From Candidatus Heimdallarchaeota archaeon (GTDB lineage Archaea > Asgardarchaeota > Heimdallarchaeia > JABLTI01): a DNA stretch of 43,026 nucleotides. Shown here one piece after another: positions 7,108-13,782 of this stretch (position 1 is its first letter; each line of letters starts with the position of its first letter). The notes under the pieces were generated by a model. It saw nothing but the letters and a program-made list of their open reading frames with translations. It ran no database searches and was not told the DNA's origin. Location of the stretch: the NCBI GenBank assembly GCA_018238155.1, contig JABCTZ010000015.1:1-43026 (forward strand), given 5' to 3'. The position numbers and the translations under genes were made by a program.

Positions 7108-7217
7108 GGCTTCTCATCTGTTATTCATTTTACATTTTATTCATATATTTTCTCATACTAATATAAAACCATTGATTGTAAATCTCCTTCAGAAGTTTTT
7201 ACAGTTTATTTGTACTA

Positions 7218-7284
7218 TCTAAGTGAATCCTTCCCAAACAATACTTTTAGTCTTTCAAGAAGAAGTGAGAGTTGAAGATTCTAC
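7218..7284 (+). repeat. Array repeat copy H
   Basis: CTAAGTGAATCCTTCCCAAA, CTTTTAGTCTTTCAAGAAGA and AGTGAGAGTTGAAGATTCTAC; a diverged full-length copy, with the downstream module at 7284-7338. It lies between the divergent starts of mntA and the acetyltransferase gene, filling most of this 330-base gap. Confidence 0.88.
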
Positions 7285-7437
7285 ATTTTTTTCCTTTTAT
7301 CCCAATAGTGTTAGTTGAGACTAGTGTTATTGAAATGAGAAGTGAATTTTATTAATGGACGAATAATTAAATAATCAACAAAAGATGAATAGTAACTATT
7401 GAATGATTCACAGAGTAGTCTTCCTGAGTGATTTATT

Positions 7438-8025
7438 ATGACTTTTAATCCCGATGATTTTGCTATCAAAAAGCAATTTGGTTCTTATTGGTTTCACATC
7501 CGTCCTGCAAAAAGTTCTGATAGAGATAAAGTTTGGCAAGGATATCAAGATGCTCCTCGAGATTTTTTTAAATTCCTTAGTCCTATAACAAAAGAAGCTA
7601 TTAATCACTGGTATCCCCAAGGAGTTGAGTTGGACTATAAAAATTCTTTACCAATTAATGTAATGCTTCTTGATGATTCTCAAAATGAAGTGGCATTTGC
7701 CGGTAATATGGCTCTTATTTTTTCTCAAAGTAGAAGATACAAACATAGAGCTCAAATGGGATTATCTGTTCTTCCTAAATATCAGAAATTAGGCATAGGT
7801 TCCTTTCTCACTCAACTATCAGTTGATATTGCACAAGCAAAACCTGGAATTTATCGCTTAGAGCTTGAAGTTTGTGTTTCTAATCCTGCTCGAACGATCT
7901 ATCCTAAATTTGGTTATAAACAAGAAGCGATTTTAGAAAAAAAATTTCTGATGGATGATGGCTCTTTAGATGATGTAACTATTATGAGTATAATCTTTAA
8001 CGATAAGATTCGTCAGCAAAAATAG
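7438..8025 (+). CDS. GNAT-family N-acetyltransferase
   Basis: This 195-residue protein has the GNAT fold in order: the N-terminal RPAKSSDRDKVWQGY strand and helix, a central beta region, acetyl-CoA motif A in VLPKYQKLGIGSFLTQLSVD (the Q/R-x-x-G-x-G pattern near residues 118-126), and the IYPKFGYKQEAILEKKF segment that closes the substrate pocket. The substrate cannot be deduced. It is alone between repeat copies H and I. GNATs are common passengers of integron cassettes. Confidence 0.88.
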   Translation: MTFNPDDFAIKKQFGSYWFHIRPAKSSDRDKVWQGYQDAPRDFFKFLSPITKEAINHWYPQGVELDYKNSLPINVMLLDDSQNEVAFAGNMALIFSQSRRYKHRAQMGLSVLPKYQKLGIGSFLTQLSVDIAQAKPGIYRLELEVCVSNPARTIYPKFGYKQEAILEKKFLMDDGSLDDVTIMSIIFNDKIRQQK

Positions 8026-8050
8026 TACTGCGTGAAAGTACTTGAATTTG

Positions 8051-8110
8051 CTTTCTTTACTGAAATGGACTTCTAGACCTAAAAGAAGAAGCGAGGGGCG
8101 TAGATTCTAC
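8051..8110 (+). repeat. Array repeat copy I
   Basis: TTTCTTTACTGAAATGGACT, TCTAGACCTAAAAGAAGAAG and CGAGGGGCGTAGATTCTAC lie just behind the acetyltransferase gene. Confidence 0.92.
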
Positions 8111-8138
8111 AAAATAACTATCAGTTATTTTTTTCTGT
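8111..8138 (+). terminator. Hairpin with T-run
   Basis: AAAATAACT-ATC-AGTTATTTT is a perfect 9-bp inverted repeat with a 3-base loop, followed by more T residues. It could terminate transcription of the acetyltransferase gene ending at 8025. A decayed version follows copy E at about 3734-3753. Confidence 0.5.
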
Positions 8139-8205
8139 TTTTATAAAAAAAATGAAGGGAAAATAATTACTTATTTCCTCTTCTTGCGTACAATCATAAC
8201 AATTT

Positions 8206-8244
8206 GGAATTCTAGCCCCTCAAGAGGAAGTGTGTATCTTGAGT
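8206..8244 (+). repeat. Array repeat copy J (short, variant)
   Basis: GAATTCTAGCCCCTCAAGAG is followed by GAAGTGTGTATCTTGAGT. Relative to CTTC-AA-GAAG, the centre has become CCTC-AA-GAGG: both arms changed so that the palindrome is kept. It is only about 100 bases from copy I with no gene between them, an empty unit. Confidence 0.8.
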
Positions 8245-8245
8245 A

Positions 8246-8620
8246 TCATTTAAGTAAATTCTTGATTGGTTCTATTAAAATAGGAATATTTTTTTCAGGA
8301 ATTCCAACCATTGGACTTTCAGTGGCTTCTTTTGTATTCCTCCGATGTAAATGATGAGGTTTTGAGGTTACATTCCAACGATCATCAAAATTATCATAAC
8401 GGATGAAATCTTGTGGTTGTTGAGAAAATTGTATTTGGTATGAGTATTCGTCATAATCGTTATAACGAATATGGACTGTAAATCCTTTCAAAAATTTAAC
8501 AGTAAGTAATGGTTTTCTTTCATTGAGTTTTTGTTCCAGAATATAATTTGATAATTCTTCGTTAAGCAGCTTTCTTGCAATTGATATTTTTTTCCAGCCA
8601 GAGATGTCTTTTTCCCCCAA
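8246..8620 (-). CDS. DUF6516-like putative toxin
   Basis: This 124-residue protein has a helical N-terminus and a beta-rich core: FTVHIRYNDYDEYSYQIQFS, FIRYDNFDDRWN and then PHHLHRRN. The order Y-Y-Q, RYDN, HHxH is the pattern of DUF6516 proteins, which occur as the downstream member of small toxin-antitoxin-like pairs. The upstream partner here fits that arrangement. Biochemical function is unknown, and the family call is by eye. Its start codon directly follows the stop codon of the upstream gene. Confidence 0.65.
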   Translation of the reverse strand: MGEKDISGWKKISIARKLLNEELSNYILEQKLNERKPLLTVKFLKGFTVHIRYNDYDEYSYQIQFSQQPQDFIRYDNFDDRWNVTSKPHHLHRRNTKEATESPMVGIPEKNIPILIEPIKNLLK

Positions 8621-8854
8621 TTAACCTAATTTATTCATTAATGTTTGGAGTTTTTCTTCTTCAAGTAAGAGCTGTCTTAGATCTATTGCATCATTCTCTG
8701 CATTTTCATGTCGACCATCTCTTGCTTTTTGTAGGAATTGCTCTGCTGAAGTTTCATTCCATCTTGATAAGATTTCTTCGATTTCTGCTTGTATTTGTCT
8801 TAGCTTATATGTAATTAGTTCTTCAGCTAGCTCTTTTTTCATGCTTACATTCAT
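8621..8854 (-). CDS. Putative antitoxin of the DUF6516-like pair
   Basis: The 77-residue, highly charged, helical product (KKELAEELITYKLRQIQAEI, then FLQKARDGRHENAENDAIDL) looks like the small upstream partner of DUF6516-type genes. It ends directly before the start of the next gene, so the two are one operon. An AT-rich box GTTTATATAAAA about 30 bases upstream of its ATG (near 8880-8891, leftward) is a likely promoter. The pair lies between repeat copies J and K. Confidence 0.65.
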   Translation of the reverse strand: MNVSMKKELAEELITYKLRQIQAEIEEILSRWNETSAEQFLQKARDGRHENAENDAIDLRQLLLEEEKLQTLMNKLG

Positions 8855-8971
8855 TGTTACTCACTTGTACTTTTGATATGTTTTTATATAAACTATTCTT
8901 ATAATAGTTGCATTTTGATAATGCTATAACATTTCTCGATGTTCGAAGGTTCTTTTACAAGATCAGATTGA

Positions 8972-9042
8972 ATGGCGCCGTTGTGTATGCGCGTTGAGTC
9001 TTCGGGCGAGATGCTCAGCCGACACTTACCACCTAAGCGTGT
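8972..9042 (+). other. GC-rich island, possible structured RNA
   Basis: This 70-base stretch is well over half G+C, while the surrounding DNA is about one third. It contains GGCGCC, ATGCGCG and GAGTCTTCGGGCGAGATGCTC, in which a C(TTCG)G tetraloop sits inside possible GTC/GGC and GAG/CTC pairings. In AT-rich archaea, islands like this often mark structured RNA genes. It is not a recognisable tRNA. It runs into the left arm of repeat copy K, and the strand is uncertain. Confidence 0.3.
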
Positions 9043-9094
9043 CCTTCCTGAAATGGTCTTCTAGTCCTTCAAGAAGAAGCGAGGTCCGAGTGTC
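9023..9094 (+). repeat. Array repeat copy K (longest)
   Basis: CACTTACCACCTAAGCGTGT, CCTTCCTGAAATGGTCTTCT, AGTCCTTCAAGAAGAAGCGA and GGTCCGAGTGTC. The first 22 bases from CACTTACC are identical to copy L and close to copy M, so the full repeat is at least 70 bp. Confidence 0.95.
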
Positions 9095-9189
9095 ATTATT
9101 TAACAGCAATCAATTAGCAATTCTTGATTTCTATTTATGATAAGTTATATTAATATTGATACACAATTAGCATTTGAGGGATAGATTGC

Positions 9190-9381
9190 ATGACAACAAA
9201 AAATGAGGATATCATTCTCAAACGAATAAATCAGCTCGAAGGAAAAATCGATCGAATTGAACAGCTTATAATGCTAATTTTAGATGAGGATAACCTAACT
9301 GAAGAAGAATTACTACGTGTGACTCAAGCTGATAAACTGGTAAAAGAAAAAGCTTTTGACAAACTAGTTTTGGTGAAGTGA
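9190..9381 (+). CDS. Antitoxin partner of RelE
   Basis: The 63-residue product is mainly one coiled-coil-like helix (IILKRINQLEGKIDRIEQLI) followed by an acidic helix with EEELLRVTQADKLVKEKAFD. It is the upstream gene of a RelE toxin and overlaps it by one base (TGATG), so it is the likely antitoxin. An AT-rich box (GTTATATTAAT, near 9144) and GATAGATTGC just before the ATG resemble the promoters of the modules at 1209 and 3034. Confidence 0.75.
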   Translation: MTTKNEDIILKRINQLEGKIDRIEQLIMLILDEDNLTEEELLRVTQADKLVKEKAFDKLVLVK

Positions 9382-9659
9382 TGTCTAATTCAAACTCTAA
9401 GTGTAGAGAGTATACCGTCTATTTCCTTCCAGTAGCAGAAAAAGAACTCGAGAAGCTACCCAAACAGATTAAAAAACAAATTCTTGAAGTCATTCATTCT
9501 TTGAAATTCCCCTTTCAAGTTCCAGCAATTAGAATGCGAAATGTCAAAGATACGTATCGTACAAAAATGGGTGGTTATCGTATTATCTATAACATCTACA
9601 ACTCAGAAGTGATAGTTGTTGTCATTCGAATTGCTCATAGAAAGAAAGCATATAGATAA
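9381..9659 (+). CDS. relE: RelE/ParE-superfamily toxin
   Basis: The 92-residue product matches RelE-type mRNA interferases: YTVYFLPVAEKELEKLPKQI, a helical pair, then DTYRTKMGGYRIIYNI and the C-terminal strand with VVVIRIAHRKKAYR. RelE toxins cleave mRNA in the ribosome. I use the ATG at 9381, which overlaps the antitoxin stop codon; a GTG at 9378 is also possible. The module occupies the interval between repeat copies K and L. Confidence 0.9.
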   Translation: MSNSNSKCREYTVYFLPVAEKELEKLPKQIKKQILEVIHSLKFPFQVPAIRMRNVKDTYRTKMGGYRIIYNIYNSEVIVVVIRIAHRKKAYR

Positions 9660-9681
9660 AAAGTTTAATTTCATTCTTCAG

Positions 9682-9748
9682 CACTTACCACCTAAGCGTG
9701 TCCTCCCCGAACTGGTCTTCTAGACCTTAAAGAAGAAGTGCGTGTATG
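9682..9748 (+). repeat. Array repeat copy L
   Basis: CACTTACCACCTAAGCGTGT, CCTCCCCGAACTGGTCTTCT, AGACCTTAAAGAAGAAGTGC. The left half is nearly identical to copy K and the right arm is diverged. It lies between the converging relE and 78-aa genes. Confidence 0.93.
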
Positions 9749-9762
9749 AAAGATTTTATTTT

Positions 9763-9999
9763 TCATTTAAGTGTAAGATATTCTTCTACAAAGTAGAAAG
9801 TGGGTGTTTCCTTATCTTTTAATTCCCTAATGAAATATTCATAATCAACATTATGTAAATTTCCATAAAAGGCTATATAATTATTTGCAAACAAAATAAA
9901 TGCTTGTTGTGGGGTCATTTCCAAGCAATAATCTAGGTGTACGACCTCCTCAATTAGTGAAATATCTCCTTGATGATTTACTTCAATTACAAATTGCAT
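9763..9999 (-). CDS. Small protein of an unknown two-gene module
   Basis: The 78-residue acidic product has alternating strands and one helix (EMTPQQAFILFANNYIAFYG). I do not recognise a family. Its ATG directly follows the stop codon of the upstream gene, so the two are translated together. The module sits in the same kind of slot as the toxin-antitoxin pairs before it, directly right of repeat copy L. The segment AFILFAN with a later Gly-Asn also occurs in the 328-aa protein at 41298-42284, which may be chance. Confidence 0.6.
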   Translation of the reverse strand: MQFVIEVNHQGDISLIEEVVHLDYCLEMTPQQAFILFANNYIAFYGNLHNVDYEYFIRELKDKETPTFYFVEEYLTLK

Positions 10000-10287
10000 C
10001 TAATTCTTCATTTGAATGGGCAGTTCTTTATTCCTAGTGATTTTTAGGGAATATTGAAAATGATAAGATCTGGAACCTTTCACTTCCAATAAACAAAAGA
10101 TATTGAGCCTCTTTTGAATTTCATTCTCCTCCCACTTCTTTCTAAAATAACCTAATTCCGGATCATCTTCAAAGTGTTCTCTGCATTCTTCTGGAATGAT
10201 TTCTCTAAAATGGATATATAACCAAAATAACGAATTAAAGTTCCAATTTCTATAAAAGTGAACATCCCAACCTGGTTTCTTGAACAA
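10000..10287 (-). CDS. Small protein, upstream member of the same unknown module
   Basis: The 95-residue product is rich in aromatic residues (GWDVHFYRNWNFNSLFWLYI) and has an acidic middle segment with PEECREHFEDDPELGYFRKK. No known domain was recognised and there is no signal peptide or membrane helix. It is followed without a gap by the 78-aa gene. Size, order and context are consistent with an undescribed toxin-antitoxin-like pair, but nothing in the sequence proves this. Confidence 0.6.
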   Translation of the reverse strand: MFKKPGWDVHFYRNWNFNSLFWLYIHFREIIPEECREHFEDDPELGYFRKKWEENEIQKRLNIFCLLEVKGSRSYHFQYSLKITRNKELPIQMKN

Positions 10288-10390
10288 AACTTCATCATTT
10301 ATAATGGAATAGTATATTTATCAAGAATTTCATTATCATTTCCTTTCATAGAACCATTCCTTGATATTTATTTTTAAGGAATCTCATTAT

Positions 10391-10413
10391 ATTTGAAATC
10401 TCTGATTTCAAAT
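10391..10413. promoter_or_regulatory. Perfect 10-bp inverted repeat
   Basis: ATTTGAAATC-TCT-GATTTCAAAT is a perfect palindrome with a 3-base centre. It lies in the 594-base gap between the divergent 95-aa gene and the ABC permease gene, about 100 bases from the former. No T-run follows, so a protein binding site is more likely than a terminator. Apart from this and the TATA box at 10849, I see nothing else in the gap but AT-rich sequence. Confidence 0.45.
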
Positions 10414-10848
10414 CCATTATTTGACTTTCATTTATATATCTATAAATTAAAAGTAAAAAAATCGCTGGAAATTTTTACACAATATGTAGAACAAGTATAT
10501 ATATGTTTATACATCATATTCTTTCAAATTACATATTGGAGGAAATATGGGCTTCTTACAATCCTTTCTATGATTAATATGTAACTATAAAATATAATAA
10601 ATCGGAAAGGTGTAAATTTTAAAAAATAAACAAACAGAATCTCTTGTTACAAATTCCTTATATACATTATTTCTTATTTTCCAATATCTTTTGCTATTTT
10701 TTCAATTGCTGACTATTAGTGTCTTTCTATTTTACTTTTTTTTAACTGTAAAAAGGAATACTTTTTTAATGAAAAAAGAAATAAGATTCTAGAAAGAAGT
10801 ATTCAAGAAAATACTTTGAAAGAGCAATTCCTAACTTCAATACATAAC

Positions 10849-10856
10849 TATAAAAG
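10849..10856 (+). promoter_or_regulatory. TATA box of the ABC operon
   Basis: TATAAAAG preceded by AAC lies about 30 bases upstream of the ATG at 10882. This spacing predicts a transcript starting at or just before the start codon. Confidence 0.6.
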
Positions 10857-10881
10857 GAAAAAACTCTTTCGAATTTATTAG

Positions 10882-13776
10882 ATGGCATACAATAAAGGGA
10901 TTATTATGGTTAGTATGAAAAAGGAAAATAGCAATTTTAAAGCTATTTTTGGGATTTATTTTAAAATAAATAGAAAGAGATTGATACTAACCATTATTAT
11001 TAGTATCATAGTCTTCACTTTACTTACTACATTTCTTTTAACTTGGTTTAACTATCGCAACAAATACTTCAATAATTCTATCGAACTTAATGATTGGCAT
11101 AGAGATAATGAAATTAGTATTGAATACAGAAATGGACTAAAAGAAAAAGTGTCTATGAATAGTAATTACTTTAATCTAGCAATAAATGAGATACTTTCTA
11201 TAACAGATACAATTGCTCCTGACATGTTTAACAAATATACAGCTTGTATGTATAGTGAAATGTTCTCATTACGATATGATCCTCAAAATCAATCCTATGA
11301 TGCGACTTTGATGACTCATCAACTAGATGCTTTTATGTTCATTACATCAAATTTAGTTGAAGGCAGATTGCCTATTAATTCAACTGAGCTAATATATCGT
11401 TCTAGTAATACTACACATCCAACATATCATTTGGGTGATCAAATAGGACTACAAACAACTTATCAGACATCTCCTATTCAGAATTTCACAATTGTTGGAA
11501 TAGTTGGTAATTTTTCCGATAGTTTTTATCAAGAAGGCTTTTCAAATGATATATTCTTGGAGATAAGTAATCAACAAATTTCGTATGATCATTTTGATTC
11601 TGACCTTCTCATTACCTCACCTCAAAATTTCGTAGACATAATGACATTCTATCCTTTAGATTTGATAAAAGAGTTGATTTTACGTATTGACTTTGATTAT
11701 CAGTTTTCTATAGGTAGTATAAGTAATCTAAAAGAAATAGCTATTTCGATAAACGAGGTCCAATCAAATTATCAAAATTTTCAATATTTGCCATCAAAAG
11801 CCAGTTTTTTCTGTGCTGACTTGGAAGATTTTATTTTTATTTTTATGAAGAATTGGAACAATCAAACAGTTATAGTTTTATCTTCTGGAATACCTGCAAT
11901 ACTTCTGTTTAGTTTTATCTTCACTGAGATTTTTAGCAATGGCAATTTTCAGAAGGGTGCTCAATTCAGGATTTTAAAGTTATATGGTTTAGAAATAAAA
12001 AATATTCAAAAAGTGATTCTTGTTGAAAATATAATAATATCCTCAACAGGGTTGCTTATTGGAGTTATTTTAGGAACATTATTTGGTTTTCTCTTGACAA
12101 TAGGAATGGTAAATGCTAACTTTGTGCTTTATCTTAGTGCTTTTCTAGAACCAGTAGTTTGTGTAGCAATCACAGTACTATTTGCTGTCTTATTCATTGG
12201 TGGTTTTATAGTTGAATCTAGGTTTGCTAAAAGCCTTGTACAATCAACATCAGAAATATACAAATCAAGACGTAGAAAATTTGTACTCAAATATCTTTTC
12301 TCAAAAGAAACCTTACTGTTTATATTAGGAGTTATTACAGGAGGAATAGGCTATATAGTTTGGATTATGGTTGAAACTTCTTACTATACTTCACCAGTTC
12401 CTTATCACAATTATATTCGATTCCTATCACTCGAAATGATTACAAAGTTGTTTATCATAATTGGTGTGTTGCTAACACTAGTATCAATACTGCTTATACT
12501 ATCTAAATTAGTAGTACTCATTTGGCGGTATTTTGGTGAATGGTTGTGGACCAGAAGGAGAAACTACTATACGCTTGCATTAAAACAACTTTCTATTTAT
12601 AGTAAAGATTATCAAAAAGCTATTCTGATTATGTTTATAATTGGTCTCTGTATTACACCAGGATTTATCGTATCAAAATCTGCTGGTGACCATTTGAAAC
12701 ATGAAGCTAATCTTGCAGTAGGTTGTTGTGATATACTGATTCAGGGTTGGAATGGAAAAAATCAAGAAATTCTAGGAAATATCTCTGCAATTGATGATAT
12801 TGAATTGAGCACAGAAGTAGAGCTAATAACATTAAGGGAAACGAGAATAGGTTACACTATTCAAATATTAAATATCTTTAACGTTTCACATTTTGTAGAG
12901 ATTAGCTCAGATAATTTTCCAAACGAAATAGTGGATTATTCTCAAGACGATATTGCACAACTAAATACAAATATGTCCTTCTTGATGGATTCAAGATATG
13001 CACGTAGAGAACGCTATGATAGAGGAAAAATTTATACCAGCTCTGATATAACTGATCCAAATGAAGAGCTATATAATTTGACCTATATCAATAAATTTGA
13101 TGTATTTCCATTACTTCATCAAGCATCTTCCAATTATTTCACATTTTTACAAGGAGAGAGCTATAATCTGGTGATGAGTAATTTAACTGCATCACAATTA
13201 ATGAAGAAACTTGAAGGTGATTCATATGATAGGGAGTACTATATTTTAGCAAATGTTTCACTAACGGCAAATAATGCAGCAATTATTGAAGAAATTGAAG
13301 GTTTTTCCTCCTCTCTTTCTGTAATAACTTATGAAGAAAAATTACAAACTCTACAATTGGAAGTGAATGAATTCCAAATTCCATTCTTCTATATAATTAC
13401 AGCATTAGCAATTTTTGCCCTCCTTCTCTTTGGTTATTTGACTGCTAAAAACATATACAATCAAAGATTGCGAATTATAGAATCTGAATATAAAGTAGGA
13501 GCAAAACGTATTCAAATCTGGGGGAATTTTTCCATAGAATTTTTGTTTGTTATCATTATTCCACTGATAACATCAATACTTATTACAACAATTTCTTTGC
13601 ATGGAGCATTTGGTTTCCTTCTGAAAATGCCTCAAACATACAAAGAATTCTTACCTTGGTTGCCAGTGTGGTTAATGTGTTTAATTCCTCTCTTAAGTAT
13701 AGTAGTTATTTTTTGTGGATGGTTGTTAGAGATGATACATCAGGTTAATAAATACAAACCAGTACGCCAGGAGTGA
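10882..13776 (+). CDS. FtsX/MacB-type ABC transporter permease
   Basis: This 964-residue membrane protein has two copies of the FtsX-like permease layout. A membrane helix at about 36-58 is followed by a large extracellular region (about 60-320), then helices near 332-352, 385-410 and 417-440. A central membrane pair follows (about 477-497 and 515-545), then a helix near 578-600, a second extracellular region (about 605-830) and three C-terminal helices (about 838-860, 888-912 and 925-950). Such permeases do not move small molecules by alternating access; they couple ATP hydrolysis to extracytoplasmic lipoprotein, lipid or signal functions. The ATPase gene follows after 6 bases. The ATG at 10882 fits the TATA box; ATGs at 10909 and 10918 are alternatives. 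Confidence 0.88.
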   Translation: MAYNKGIIMVSMKKENSNFKAIFGIYFKINRKRLILTIIISIIVFTLLTTFLLTWFNYRNKYFNNSIELNDWHRDNEISIEYRNGLKEKVSMNSNYFNLAINEILSITDTIAPDMFNKYTACMYSEMFSLRYDPQNQSYDATLMTHQLDAFMFITSNLVEGRLPINSTELIYRSSNTTHPTYHLGDQIGLQTTYQTSPIQNFTIVGIVGNFSDSFYQEGFSNDIFLEISNQQISYDHFDSDLLITSPQNFVDIMTFYPLDLIKELILRIDFDYQFSIGSISNLKEIAISINEVQSNYQNFQYLPSKASFFCADLEDFIFIFMKNWNNQTVIVLSSGIPAILLFSFIFTEIFSNGNFQKGAQFRILKLYGLEIKNIQKVILVENIIISSTGLLIGVILGTLFGFLLTIGMVNANFVLYLSAFLEPVVCVAITVLFAVLFIGGFIVESRFAKSLVQSTSEIYKSRRRKFVLKYLFSKETLLFILGVITGGIGYIVWIMVETSYYTSPVPYHNYIRFLSLEMITKLFIIIGVLLTLVSILLILSKLVVLIWRYFGEWLWTRRRNYYTLALKQLSIYSKDYQKAILIMFIIGLCITPGFIVSKSAGDHLKHEANLAVGCCDILIQGWNGKNQEILGNISAIDDIELSTEVELITLRETRIGYTIQILNIFNVSHFVEISSDNFPNEIVDYSQDDIAQLNTNMSFLMDSRYARRERYDRGKIYTSSDITDPNEELYNLTYINKFDVFPLLHQASSNYFTFLQGESYNLVMSNLTASQLMKKLEGDSYDREYYILANVSLTANNAAIIEEIEGFSSSLSVITYEEKLQTLQLEVNEFQIPFFYIITALAIFALLLFGYLTAKNIYNQRLRIIESEYKVGAKRIQIWGNFSIEFLFVIIIPLITSILITTISLHGAFGFLLKMPQTYKEFLPWLPVWLMCLIPLLSIVVIFCGWLLEMIHQVNKYKPVRQE

Positions 13777-13782
13777 GATTGT

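Noticed and set aside
114..9748. Reading the repeats as a CRISPR array
   Set aside because: The copies are 0.1-1.4 kb apart with protein genes between them, vary in sequence, and have no spacers of constant length or cas genes nearby.
114..9748. Reading the repeats simply as transcription terminators
   Set aside because: Copies D, H and K lie between divergent gene starts, where a terminator has no role, and all copies keep one orientation even where only leftward genes end there. Some copies may still terminate transcription because of the following T-runs.
114..9748. Canonical attC sites
   Set aside because: The typical outer core sites (RYYYAAC and GTTRRRY) could not be found at consistent positions around the repeat, so the elements are called attC-like by layout only.
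10393..10584. 63-codon frame on the + strand
   Set aside because: It begins inside the palindrome at 10391, has a low-complexity Ile/Tyr-rich composition, and has no promoter or family support.
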